Assembly (NCBI GenBank): GCA_028673005.1
Contig: CM054113.1
Coordinates: forward strand, 69,545,850 to 69,609,849
Direction: 5' to 3'
Source of the DNA: Tanypteryx hageni
Lineage: Eukaryota; Arthropoda; Insecta; Odonata; Petaluridae
DNA length: 64,000 nucleotides
The translations under genes were made by a program, and so were the position numbers. Shown in pieces: positions 22,561 through 33,567 of the stretch (position 1 is its first letter; each line of letters begins with the position of its first letter). The notes beneath the pieces are model-generated. The model ran no database searches and had not been told where the DNA came from. It saw only the letters and a list, made by a program, of their open reading frames with translations.

Positions 22561-23400
22561 ACTCTTTCACGCTTTAAGGGAGAATTTGTTGCCTTGCCGT
22601 GAAGGGAATTCGATGGGCGTAAGGGCCCATAGTGCGTGGAGGGGATGAAAGAGGGAAAGAAAGTGGTTTAGGATACGTAGCGAACGCGAATGAAGAAAAG
22701 TGGTTTTTCGATCTTCCGAATGTGCGGACGAACACGTACCTCCCCAAAAGTTCCATTGCGCGACTCCCCGATTTATGTTCCCCCTCTCTTTCTTCTTCGC
22801 AAACGAAAGGGTATCCGGAGTCCCCAGGCCATGCTTCCGACGAAATCGAGGTTTTTTTTCCTTTCCTTCGAAAGCGCGCACTTTTTTTTATTCGCCACTT
22901 TTCGGTCGGAGAAACCGCTTTTTGTTATTTTTATCCGAGTCAAATGTCCGAACGGGTGTTACCTGCAGCCGTTTGCGTTCGCCATCTTGAATTCCGGAAG
23001 CGGTAACAGAGAAGAGGGGAGGGAGGGGTGTAGGAGTTTGGGACAGACCGTTTCGGTCGGTTCCCACATCGCTTTAATTTTTTCCGCGTGCCATTTTGTG
23101 GTTTCTGCTTACGAGGCGCCAAAGTGTCAGTTCCGCAAATGAATCCCAGACGGAGAAGTTTTATTCGCATTGAAGAGGGAGGTGTTTTCGGGGAGAGGTA
23201 GTTGATTGACGGCGAGATATTCAGGTAAATGAGGCGTTGGCTTGCGAGCTCGAGGGTCGCCGGGGAGAAAAAACGGCTCGGGAGATTTTTTTTGAGGAGG
23301 GTTTAATGGCAGGGACGAGGGGATTATGGGGGAAAAAGGAGAGATTTCAGGGGGATGGATATGTGCAGCGCGCCGATTTTTATTGGTTATCTTAATTCCG
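22561..23400. other. GC/CpG-richer islet without a recognised gene
   Basis: This ~800-bp stretch is clearly richer in CG dinucleotides than its surroundings (for example GCGAACGCGAATG, GTGCGGACGAACACG). It has several overlapping open frames, up to 150 codons (22690-23142 plus) and 104 codons (minus). None resembles a known protein and the frames overlap in several phases, so I do not call a CDS. It could be a promoter or first-exon region, or decayed repeat sequence. Confidence 0.35.
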
Positions 23401-24139
23401 TGGATAATTCGATAAATTATGCCTAAAACTGTAATGGCGTGTGTTCGTCTTTATTAACTCTCCCTCGGGAGTTATTTTCTTTTTGGAAGATTTATCTTTT
23501 CGTTGAATTTTGTTTGAATTTTGAAAGCGTCGTTTTTTTCTAAATTTTGGTTCCATTGCTATCACATTATATGTACATATATCAGCACTTCATAGAGTAC
23601 ATAAAATAGGTAGGTACTTGAAAACAAATCGAAAAAATAAGTGCTTGTTCGGGTATCTTCTTTCTTTGAGAATCTATGCACTATCGGTGAATACCACTGA
23701 TGACGGCTGCTCAATAGCTGAAATGCGCACAGGGTTTTTTATAATCTTTTTATAGCCATCGGAGGTACTTGCGTATGTAGTTATTTTTTAAATTTGATTT
23801 TTAAATACCTGTTTTGTAAATTTGTTTTCGGCCGTAACACGAGCTCTAATTCTCTATTGCTTCGAGGTTTTGTTTAAATTTATGGTTCAAAAGTAACTTC
23901 TTCAATTTTGCAGGATTTATTCAATACAACACAATGGAGGAGAATGCTTCATGCTGATTGGATGTAGCTTTTATTGCCACGCTGGACAATACGCATTCGT
24001 TAAATTTGTCGTTTGTAATCTTCTCTACGAATGCAAAGGGGTAAATCATAACGACTGAACGAGACAAGAAAGTGCTAAGAGCTTTTATACCTAGGAGAAA
24101 ATATAAAGAGTGATTTGAAGCCTTAAGGCCATTGAGAGG
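23401..24139. other. Unassigned DNA with a hammerhead-like core at 23697-23723
   Basis: CTGATGA (23697-23703), then a short stem GGCT/AGCT, then GAAA (23720-23723) matches the conserved core layout of hammerhead ribozymes carried by some retroelements. The outer stems and a clear cleavage triplet are not evident, so this is only a weak resemblance. No gene is recognised. Confidence 0.25.
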
Positions 24140-24900
24140 ATTCCGTCTTAGCAGGAGGAGAAATGAGAGGGAGAGAGAAAGAGAGGGTTAGAGCGAGGGA
24201 GATAAAACCGAGAGCTGAGGAAAAAGTGAAAGGCAGGAATAAGATGAAGAGATGGTGCGACGGTGAGGCGAATGCTGAAATATATACACGGTTGGCGCCA
24301 TGGAATAATTATCGGGAGAGGCGGAAGGAGAGGGAAAGGATGATGGAGGAAGGGGGAATGAGAGCTAGTAGGAGGAGGTTGTGGTGTGGGGTAGTCTATG
24401 CGTCCGGAGAAGATTTGCGGCAAGAGAGAGCCGATATGCAGAAAGTGGATTGCGGTTTCGTATGAGATGATAGAAGCGGCGGAGTTGGTAGTTTGTTTCT
24501 CGAGAATATCGGGGAAAGATGATGGCACGAGCTGAGGTAGCGACAGGAGTGTGGTGGGGATTGTGGGTGAAAAAATTGCGAAGAAGAAGTTTAGGGTGAG
24601 GGAAAGAGGAGCGAAGGAAGGATGGAAACAGATGGTGGTGAAAGGAGAAAGGATGGGAAATAACTGAAGAAATGGATTCTGGACGAAGGAGACAAAGGAG
24701 TAATGGGGAGCGGGAGGAATCAGATGAAGAATATGCTTGGAAATTATCGAGGGAGTAGCGGAAAAGAACAGAATAGGCAGTAAAGGATTGAATGGAGGAG
24801 AGTGATGTTACTGCGCTGGAAACGAAAAGAAAATGGTTGGGGAGTGGGCTCGGTGGCGTTAGGTTCTTAATGGAGTCGACTTTTTCACATCGGTGCGAAG
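24140..24900. repeat. Purine-rich (GA/GGA) tract
   Basis: About 750 nt dominated by G and A on the plus strand (GAGAGGGAGAGAGAAAGAGA near 24166). Long frames on both strands (100-180 codons) follow from this bias and are not annotated as genes. Confidence 0.75.
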
Positions 24901-26271
24901 TTTCCAATCCCCGTTGCCTCCACTCCTCTTTTGCATCCTCTCTCCTCCCGAAAACTCTCCTTCTATTCTTATTTTCATCCTTCTTGCCCCGAACGCCATG
25001 GGTTATTGCTTTCGCGACACTTATAGGTTCTCGTCACAAGGGATTTTTATCATTCCTCCCTGCCAGCATCCTTCCTTGTAACTGCCTCCGTCAGCGGACT
25101 CAGGAAATTGCAAACTGAATTTGGTGACTACATGTGAAACCCATTACAGACGCATGTTCTCTTTATTTATTCGAGTTTTTCTATCCTTCTATAAAGTTTT
25201 GCGCCTGCGAGAGGAACTATTTTTGCTCAGCGCCACCTGATAGCTTGAATTTGTTTCGTGCCAAAAATGTTTTTATTAAATCTGGGAGGGTATTTATTGA
25301 TTTAGAATTAATTTCCATTCCTGGACGCTGTATGTACGAGAAATAGTATTAGGAGGATACACGCATTTTTATGTATTTATTTATCTTATTATCATGCAAG
25401 CTGCTAATAACGTTTGGCAGGGGGCACCATTACACCAAACACGCTGTAGTTGAAGCCTCTACATACTTGTATCATCGCGTCTGGGAAAAATGATCTGTAT
25501 TGTCTCTCGGTTTTAGAAGGTTTTACAATGGCATTATATAGGAATTCGAACAAAGGAAGGAAATAGGAAAAAAGGTGGAAGGCTAGTGAAGAGGCTTTCA
25601 GTTGGCCGCTACTGAAAGTTGGGGAAAGTGGTGGGAGGATTGGGGTTTTTACAGTTGTAGAGGTAATTAGGGAAAATCCCACAAATTGGTTAATTATGTC
25701 TGGAGGAAGATTGGTGGTATTGCGGAATGGAAAGTAGATGGGAAAGTTTGGGGAGTAAAAAATTCATTTAGAACAATGTTACCATTGGAAGAAGCAGCCA
25801 GAACAATTAACATAATCTTCAAGTAGTCCAGCTTGAGTTCCTCTGGGATATATGTAGATGTGAAATAGCTGTACACAAATTTTATAATCCAAGTAACTCA
25901 TTCTGAAAATAGGAGATGGTTTAATAGATCAGATACTTTAATTTTGTGTGGTACCTTGAGATGTATTTTGGCTAAAAGCTAATGATGAATATCCTTCTAT
26001 ATTTGAATTTGCGCTCGACGTGTTGCTCTAATTTCCAACAACGTATTTATGCGAATTAAGCTTTTCGTCAATAACCCTTATTAAAAATAACAAAAATACG
26101 TTGTTAAAGAACCTAGATGAAGAACTCTTTCTACCATTGAGCCAAACATTAAACGTCTTTGTTCCAAATCCATTCACACCATTTATTATTAATTATTCAA
26201 TCATCAAAATATTATTTTAACAGTCATTAAAATCTTATAAATATTTTAGAGTGTGTGTGTATGTGTGTATT
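24901..26271. other. Unassigned DNA with a 12-bp inverted repeat
   Basis: AACAACGTATTT (26037-26048) and AAATACGTTGTT (26094-26105) are exact inverted copies 45 nt apart. A (GT)n-like stretch lies at about 26251-26270. No open frame over 110 codons and no recognised protein. Confidence 0.4.
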
Positions 26272-26524
26272 CAGAGGCGTATTTGGGAGATATAGCGCCT
26301 ATGGCAAAATTTTAAGGAAATACCTCATTTAAGTAGAATATGATGTATCCTGCGTTTTAATAAAGAATAATAGTTTTTGTTAACGATAGCTTTAACATTT
26401 GAGCATTAAATTAATACTTATTTATGGGAATATTTTTTGGCATTTTCTGCGCGATCGATTGGCGCCTTTTGCAAGCGGCGCCTATGGCAAATACCACCTT
26501 CGCCATACCCTAGTTACGGCACTG
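26272..26524. mobile_element. hAT-type MITE, 253 bp, likely
   Basis: The left end is CAGAGGCGTATTTGGGAG. The right end, read on the opposite strand, is CAGTGCCGTAACTAGGG, a typical hAT terminus. Both ends are followed inward by GCGCC and CCTATGGCAAA strings (AGCGCCTATGGCAAAA left, GGCGCCTATGGCAAAT right). The flanks TGTGTATT and TGTGTTTG match at 6 of 8 positions, so the target duplication is imperfect, and it lies in a GT-rich stretch. No transposase. Confidence 0.65.
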
Positions 26525-27550
26525 TGTGTTTGTATGTATGTTCTTTATACGTTTTTACACCGTTGAAGCTATCGAATTCAAATGTTTCATGGGCCATCCA
26601 TCCTATGGACCAAAGGAAGAACTTGGTCTAGGTTTGCAGACCGTAGGGTCTCTTATACCCCATGGGGTTAATAAAATACTATTTCCATAAGAATGCATGA
26701 GAAATGGTGTGGAGAAGCCCCAAAATGCCATGCAGCCCTTCACTGATGTGGATATAAATATACCTAAATATTAATCGACGATCAAGAAAAATAGCTTATT
26801 TTACGCACGAAAGACTGAATATTTTAATTCTGTTCATGTTTTGTCGTATTACACGCTAAATTGCTCGAAATTACCCTTTAAGCGCAAAATTTATTAACAT
26901 TTTCCAGGCGGCAACGAAGCTAAGTTTATTAATCGTTGTCCTCTTCAAAGAGAGATAGCCACGTAAAGATTAATGCAAGGAAAATCCACGCCATGACGCG
27001 CCGTAGAGCAAGAATAGCCAACGCCAAGATAAAGGGTACAAATGGATGTATGCCTAAATATAGTCTATGAATATTTTTAAAGTGAGTCAAATGATTTTTA
27101 AGGAATATTAATGCATTGTTATCTTTTACCATTAACATTGAAAGATTTCTCGCAACATAAATGGAGACTTCTACTTACATTTGTTCGGTAACCAACATGT
27201 TGTTTAGGTTTTGGCTAATAGTATTGACATAATCCATATAATTTTATTGCTGCTTTAAAGGCTTTGGTGCATCTATCCATGTGAATATTAAGTATGACGT
27301 TAATGCGTAATTATATTAATGAGAAAACTTTACAATACAATACATATAATATTAAATATTAATGTAAACATCGCTTGCTTAATTAAGGAATGGGGAACGT
27401 TTGGTAAACTTAGGGTACCCAACAGCGAAAGTAAGTAAATTTCAGAATTTATTGTATTATTTTTATTGTAATATGACATCAAAGGTGATATATCAATAAA
27501 AATAATAAATAATAAAAATCGTTTGCTACTTAAAAGAAAACTCTTTCCCC
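26525..27550. other. Unassigned AT-rich DNA
   Basis: No gene recognised. Several Ile/Leu-rich short frames (for example 69 codons at 26929-27138 on the minus strand) have hydrophobic stretches but no family resemblance. Confidence 0.4.
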
Positions 27551-27575
27551 AGCGAAGCCGGGCGTTTCAGCTAGT
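27551..27575 (+). mobile_element. Possible Helitron-like 3' terminus
   Basis: CCAGC-GAA-GCCGG forms a short hairpin with one mismatch. It is followed after about 9 nt by CTAGT, then TCAAT. A hairpin shortly before a terminal CTRRT is the known 3' signature of Helitrons. No 5' TC end or replication-helicase frame was found, so this stays tentative. Confidence 0.3.
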
Positions 27576-27669
27576 TCAATATATTTACGACTCTTATTTA
27601 TTTTGTTTGTTTTTTACTTAAAAATCTGTATTAACGCAGTGTTGGTTTGATGTGCCGCGATGTTTAAGC

Positions 27670-27714
27670 ATCCATAAAGGTTTGCCGTGGATTAAAAAAG
27701 ATTGAGAAGCACTG
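27670..27714. mobile_element. Solo right end of a hAT element
   Basis: Read on the minus strand this is CAGTGCTTCTCAATCTTTTT followed by TAATCCACGGCAAACC, a classic hAT (Charlie-like) terminal sequence. A matching left end with target duplication was not found. CAGTGTTGGTTTG at 27637 is a poor candidate. Confidence 0.55.
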
Positions 27715-28470
27715 GTCTAGATTCATCCAGCAATTATGTTCTGCAATTCTTTTGGCAAACTTACTGCTCGTTTGAGCGACATACGCTGCATCAAAGATCT
27801 CACATATGGGCTTGTATATACCACTTCGTTCAAGAACGTCCAAATTATCTTTATCACTCACTAGTAGTTTGCGGAGATTGCAGGGTATATAGAAAAGAGC
27901 TTTAATTTTCGAAGGAAGGATGTTAATTAATTTATAATTGATGCTGAATGGAGTTTATATCAGTTTTCAGCTCTTGGCAATTAAGGATTAATGATGAAGT
28001 AGTACTTGCGGAAAATTTCCGAAGTTTCGTTAAGCAAGAGTCTGTTTACCAAATCACTGCGATAAACTTTGTTCGGGCTATAAATCTAATCATTTTTAGT
28101 TCTATGATAAAGTTGAATTCGGAAAGGGGTAAGTTTGTTAATCGGTGTAACAGCATAGAAGGCCGCATTCTTATGTGAGAAATGAAAAGAGTCATTAGGA
28201 AATACCATGGTACATATACCTAGGCTTCCTAAAAATCGTGGAAGCATGACTAATGTTGTGGATCAAAATTGAAAAATCTAAATAATTAAGGATTCCATCT
28301 TTCTTTATATCGTGTACTTTAATGAATTATAGCGTGAATTTAGCTGGAATAAGAATTGGGAGAAGTTTCCAATAATGCAGCACAAATAATGTTCACTGAG
28401 ATTTTACTATATTCACTGCTATACTCAAATAATTAGACTAAATGAAGATTTCCAAGAAAAAACTTCAATT
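27715..28470. other. Unassigned AT-rich DNA
   Basis: No supported gene or element. Frames up to 76 codons match nothing known to me. Confidence 0.4.
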
Positions 28471-28489
28471 GGTTAGAGCGTTGCGTAGG
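28471..28489 (+). repeat. Inverted partial tRNA-like fragment
   Basis: GGTTAGAGCGTTGCGTAGGA on the plus strand copies the D-arm to anticodon-stem part of the neighbouring minus-strand tRNA (GGTTAGAGCGTCGTGCTA), in inverted orientation. The first ten bases are identical. It lies about 30 bp beyond the tRNA 3' end. Confidence 0.55.
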
Positions 28490-28491
28490 AG

Positions 28492-28496
28492 AAAAA
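28492..28496 (-). terminator. Pol III T-run terminator of tRNA-Ile
   Basis: Five A on the plus strand, i.e. TTTTT on the transcribed minus strand, begin 6 nt past the tRNA 3' end. This is the normal position and form of a eukaryotic RNA polymerase III stop. Confidence 0.8.
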
Positions 28497-28501
28497 GTTA
28501 T

Positions 28502-28575
28502 TGGCCCATGGGGGGATCGAACCCACGACCTTCGCGTTATTAGCACGACGCTCTAACCAACTGAGCTAATGGGCC
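28502..28575 (-). tRNA. tRNA-Ile, anticodon AAT
   Basis: This 74-nt cloverleaf lies on the minus strand and has no intron. The acceptor stem GGCCCAT pairs with ATGGGCC and the discriminator base is A. The D-arm is GCTC-AGTTGGTTA-GAGC. The anticodon stem TCGTG/CGCGA (one G-U pair) holds the loop CTAATAA, so the anticodon is AAT, which reads ATT (and, once deaminated to inosine, ATC) as Ile. The T-arm GTGGG-TTCGATC-CCCCC has one T-C mismatch. Internal A box (TAGCTCAGTTGG) and B box (GGTTCGATCCC) for Pol III are intact, a TTTTT terminator follows, and CCA is not encoded, as expected in eukaryotes. It is probably a working gene, and the only clear host gene in the window. The T-stem mismatch is the one mild doubt. 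Confidence 0.95.
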
Positions 28576-29470
28576 AGCTGATTGAAAGATATTGTTCTGG
28601 GTAAGTTAACTTAACACAGAAATACGGCTGAATATAAAATCAACCCTTAATTTATTCCTATCTAAAGGTTACAAAGACGAAATTGCGTACAGCAGTTGAA
28701 AACCCAATTATGGTGAATATTTTCCACATAAAAGCATTGAATTTGCAAGATTGGCGACAATACGAACTGCCATGGTAATTTAACTTTCATATTATTAAAA
28801 GCGTGAGAAGCTGTCAGTTTTTCAGATCCAAATCTTGTATCGACTAATTCTGATCGGATTAAAATTCAGTTAGCAATAAAAATAAACTTCTTATCTCTTT
28901 CCGCACATGCGTTTGTTTAGCGTTCTTACCTCGATTATACTCTATTTTAAAATACAGAATAAAATAACCTACCATCATTCCAATGATAATCAGATGGAGC
29001 AAAGAAAAATTCCTGGAATATTTTCTTAGATTTTTTATTTTTTTCAACCATCAACTACGATAAAATGTGCGTGCACAAATTTTCAGCTGTCGATTGCGAT
29101 TGGAAGTGCCTAAAAAGCGTGGCGGGTGGACAGACGTGCTCTTGTGAATTATTACATCAAGGTTATTGGCAATGAGAAACTTAAAATTATACTAAGTAAT
29201 TACACTTTGTTTTTTGATCAGTTATTATTAGAATGTAATTCCAGTGTATCTAGCCTTTGCCAAAAGTTTTTTATACAGTTGTATCCCTCAATTCCGATAC
29301 TCTGTGGTTGGGAAACTACCTAGTTCTGACTTTGACTAATCCGGAAAAAACATCCTTGGTCCAGAAATATGGCGTGAATTGCTTTTTGATTTGCCCTTTC
29401 ACTTCACAGCTTAAGACATTGTTTTAAATACCTATGTCAGAAAACTCAATAACTCCGTTTCATGTATGAT
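28576..29470. other. Unassigned AT-rich DNA upstream of the tRNA
   Basis: No gene is recognised. Since Pol III promoters of tRNAs are internal, no upstream element is expected and none stands out. Confidence 0.4.
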
Positions 29471-29476
29471 ACCATC

Positions 29477-29573
29477 CGGAACGGGCAAACCAAACTGCTT
29501 GTATGAGTCACCTCATGCATTAGCACCCATATTTAGCGTTTTTTTTTAATTCGCTCATATGTTCGGTTTGCCC
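29477..29573. repeat. 11-bp inverted repeat ACGGGCAAACC / GGTTTGCCCGT
   Basis: Exact inverted copies near 29478 and 29563 with a ~75-nt spacer. The spacer also holds a partly matching ATGAG/CTCAT pair. Possibly the ends of a very short foldback element. A related GACGGGCAAATAC string occurs at about 192. Confidence 0.55.
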
Positions 29574-29694
29574 GTCTATCTGAGGCACTAACTCCACATA
29601 AACGAAAGCAAATAGACACTTCGTTTATTTGCCAATCTATTCAGTATTCTATAATATTACAATATTATTTCAGATTAATCACATTACTATACGA

Positions 29695-29830
29695 GTTGTC
29701 GGTGCTTGCATACTGCAAGCGCTTAAAAAAACACCATATACCAAGATCTAAACTCGTAAATAAAAAATCGCGATCTCCAGGGCAACAGCACTTCAGCTAC
29801 GTGGAGCCTATATGTATGAGTAATAAATTT
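29695..29830. repeat. Fragment related to the 258-1813 repeat start
   Basis: GTTGTCGGTGCTTGCATACT then GCAAGC, followed by an A-run, matches the start of the tandem units at 262 and 1045. Further along similarity is weak (GCGATCTCCAGGGCAACAGC). It is likely a diverged dispersed member of the same family. Confidence 0.5.
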
Positions 29831-30540
29831 CATGAGTATTAGCAGTATATTTAAAAATTTCCGTGAAATTAAGCCAACTATTCTTAATATCCGAATTCTC
29901 TGGCAATCGAATCGTGTCCAAGTTTTCGTATTTCAAGTTTCGTCACTCAGATCGCCCTGCATGAGCAAAAAGAATAATCATCATTCAGACAATATTCTAT
30001 ACATTAAATTTATGGAAAAATTTAGGATATTTTCTGTTAAGACTATGGCATCATCATATATGTCTTTAGCACGTATTTGTATAAAAAATATCGCGAAATA
30101 GGTATGACGCCATTATATTTAAAAATTGAAATGAGTAAAATTTATCGAAAAACTACGAAACACAACATTAAAATACTTTCCACGTTTTACCGCCACTACT
30201 ATCAGGGTTGTTTCTCCAATTGTTATCTCTTATTGTCCTAAAGAAAAACAAACCTATTCGCTCCTTCCTATAGTCGTCATGTTTGTGTTTTCAATAGTAC
30301 GTGAGAATTACAATTATCTATGATACCCTCAATCACATTGCGTGATGCAATTAGTGTTTTGGATACAGTAAAATCTTACATATTTTCGGAAGAAAATATT
30401 GATGATGATGTTTTCATAATATAAATAATATTGAAAATTAGAATAAGTTAACTTATACGCTTACAAGAACAAACTTAATGTTAGTTCGATTAAAGAAAAA
30501 TGAAAAAATATATTTCCGTGACTCGAATTTTCTATAATTC
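29831..30540. other. Unassigned AT-rich DNA
   Basis: No gene recognised. An 89-codon frame at 29832-30101 shows no family features. Confidence 0.4.
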
Positions 30541-30790
30541 CAATACCTTTTGCTTTCCATTGAGAAGAAAACCTTGCACTGAATCCCATGCTTTTCTTAT
30601 GGGGTATTGAAATGGAACACTGGGGTTCAAAAGACCCCTTAAATATTAACTTTTTTGTGATTTTCGATTTTTCACGTCGTTTGTGCCACTCGACCTATCT
30701 ACATGCCGAATTTCAGATTTGTAGCCCTCTAGAAGTACCTAAGAGTTTTGTGTCAGTGAGGGAAATAAGACACAAGTAGCTATATTATTA
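30541..30790. repeat. Probable dispersed repeat fragment
   Basis: The text GACCCCTTAAATATTAACTT, TTGTGATTTTCGATTTTTCAC and GTAGCCCTCTAGAAGTACCT, ending in GTCAGTGAGG, is built like the sub-repeats of 258-1813 (a TTTTCG..TTTTT run, then a '.AGCA.NTNTAGAAGT.CCTAA' type string). I infer a distant relationship only. Confidence 0.35.
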
Positions 30791-30974
30791 TAGATATAAA
30801 TTTTAAAATTCTATATTAGCAATTTATTTAGAAAAAAACGCCATTTACTTGCTGCTTCAGCAGTTCTTTCCTTACTTGTTTGATATTACTCATACCTTTG
30901 CGTTAAAGACATAAAATTGTTGTATAAGCAGTGTACAGAAACAGAACAATTATTATTTACTAATCGCCCGTTTC

Positions 30975-31037
30975 TCGGAAAATTCTATTCCGGAACGCCT
31001 CCGGTCCCGAACTTTCCGGATTAGAGAGGTTCGAATG
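30975..31037. mobile_element. Right end of a pogo/Tigger-like element
   Basis: TTCCGGATTAGAGAGGTTCG then AATG|TA reads, on the minus strand, as a C.TTCGAACCTCTCTAATCCGG terminus followed by TA. That is the pattern of Tigger/pogo ends (CAGT..AACCTC..TATCCGG). No left partner was found nearby. Confidence 0.45.
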
Positions 31038-31039
31038 TA

Positions 31040-33567
31040 TTTCTTGCGTCGCATGTGACGTACTTTCAGCCGTTTATTTCTCGAGATCATATAGGGAACC
31101 GATGCGGTGACTTGATTAATATGTTATCACAGAACCCCACAAAACACCACATTAACATTTAAAGCGAGGCATAAATCACGCATTTGCGTCGTAATTGGCC
31201 GCGAATAAATTCAGTCGCGAAGAGTTCGATTATATATTATTGAATCGCCGGAGCCGAGGCGGATTGTAGTTCCATCGCGGTGTCCGACCCATGTTGAGGT
31301 CTTTGAACACGAAGAGGTGTGGTGTTTGAGGCCGCGAGTGGTGTTGTTTGGATTGATGGGTTCCTTTAAAGGCTTACGCCCACGGGACCAAATCCCCCCT
31401 TTTGCTTCGCCATCTATAAACACATGTTTACTCGATCCTCTTGTCTCTTCGCGAGAGGCGAGACTATTTTTCACTCATCGGTATTACAAAGAAGCAACGA
31501 CGAAAGGGACGAAAAAAATCATTCGGGATATCGGTCGACTACGGTTAATGATTTAGATGTACGTATCCGATTCTGGTTGTAACCGATAAAAAAGAACAAA
31601 ACGACATTCTACGATAAAATATTGGTCACTGGTCACGTCACTGCATATTTCGTTAGCCTTTCGTCAGTTGTGGCAATTTTTCCGTAAAATATAATTATCG
31701 ACAAAATCAAGTGAAAAAAGCCGATGACGGTTCAAGGTAAAAACTAAAAGTAATAGATTTTTCATTGCTGCGGTGATCGTTATATTTCGGTCCAAATAGA
31801 TTAGTCGAAAATCAACTCATGCTTTCCTAGGTTGATTTAAAATAAATAAAAAATAAATACACGAGTGAAAATAGTTACGCTGATGTGAATTTGTGCATCA
31901 TATTGAACGATTTTTGGAGCAAATATTTTCATTGAACATTAACTGCGGCATTACTGTTTATGAGAGATTTAGCGAGAGAGCGCTCCTCATTTTGCTGTTT
32001 TAATGGTGCATTTCAGCCTAACACAATTTCCTTTGCGGTAGAAGGCAATCAAGAAAATTTTACGAGAGACGGAGAGTTTTATGAGTTTCAACTACACTGT
32101 ATCAAACTTAAAATATGAAAGTTATAAATTAAAAATTTTGAATAGCTGATATTATTTCAGTTGAAAAGATATAAATGAACTTTTAAAAAATAATTCGGAT
32201 CGATATGTTATAAACCGCGGATAAGAAATTCGTAAAATTTAGGTATTTCTTCAAAAAAATCATTAATAGCTTTCACATATTTCCATACCTTTTTGATCTT
32301 CTCTCTGGAATCTCACTTCATCTTCTAAAATGATCATTAATTTTGATGCCAATAAATTAGCGATGGTTTGAGATTTATCATTATTTAAATATTGCAAGTT
32401 TAATTGGAAATACTTTCGAAAGAGATCATGATGAAGAATCGGATACCTTCTCGAAAAGGTTTATTAAAATCGGTGTTTAGTTTCTCTCTTGAATTCATCT
32501 AAATTTATTACCTATATTGATATTTTTGGCGTTTCCTCCAATAAAAAATATTCAGTTATTTGGATACCTTCAGCGTGAAATTAATGTGTAGAAAATTGAC
32601 GAACATTAAATTAATTACAAAAGTTCAACTTTCCAAACTAATTCCCTATTGAAACGTGATGTATGATTTCGAGTTGATTCTCAGTTTTTTCAATCCCTTT
32701 TTAAATATTGGAAGTTTTTATAGAAGTAACTTTTAACGGAGCTGCAATGATTTCTTTTTGCTTTAATATCATAGCTATACGTTTAAGGCAGCTTTTTATG
32801 TTCATACTATTATGTGTGTATCTGCGTTTGTATATGTGTGTGTATATGTATGCGTTAAACAAATATAAACACGTATAAAGTAGCTGAGATAAATGAGATA
32901 TCAGTATTGTGGTAGCGTATCATTTCCTAAAAGCCGTGGCTTTTAAAAACTTTCATTTAATCTCCTTTATGCTTTCGAGGTGTAGGCAAAATGAGGCAAC
33001 GCCGATAACAAACCACTTACCACTTAACATGCACGAAATCTCTTATTTGGCAAAACCTCTCAAGTTCGATCATCCATATATCACGTGCGAAGACATCCAA
33101 AGCTTATCCATCCTTCGGCCCATTTCGAAACCGTTATTTCGCTTCAGAACGGAAGCTTGGGCGATTCGAGATTAAGACAGGAGCACTTTCTCCTTCGCCA
33201 CGTCCCGGCTATGAAATCGGGGTCGTCGCTTACAAAATTCCCGAAAATCCTCTCCTTTAATCCCTATACGAATGAGCGGATGTGGCGACAAGAGCGTGGC
33301 CAGATATAAGGGAGGCGTCTCCTCTTTTCCCGATGTTTTGTTCTTTGTTCGAAACAAGAGAAACCCATTAGGTACCGCTGGCTCGAGTTAGGACGGACTT
33401 GAAAAGAAAAAACAAGGACGGAATTCGGTCATCGACTTTTCATCCCGTCTTCGTTTGTGCGTGTGTGTCTCATTCCCCTTTTCATCGTGTCACAGTGGGA
33501 AAGGGTCGTTTGAATCGAATGGTTTCGCGTCATCTCTGCAGTCTTCTTTTTTTTCGCGGCAGGTTCT
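31040..33567. other. Unassigned DNA with two GC-richer islets
   Basis: 31050-31560 and 33070-33560 are CpG-richer than the AT-rich DNA between them. Frames of 61-95 codons in these islets match nothing recognised and overlap in several phases. A (TG)n/(TA) mixed stretch lies near 32810-32860. No gene is called. Confidence 0.4.

Noticed and set aside
22690..23142. 150-codon plus-strand frame in a CpG-richer islet
   Set aside because: No recognisable family, overlapping frames in other phases and no splice or homology support. Reported only as an islet.
27637..27714. Complete 78-bp hAT MITE
   Set aside because: The right end is convincing, but the left CAGTGTTGG does not pair with it and the flanks do not match, so only a solo right end is called.
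28471..28489. Second tRNA gene
   Set aside because: Only the D-arm to anticodon-stem portion is present. There is no acceptor stem or T-arm.
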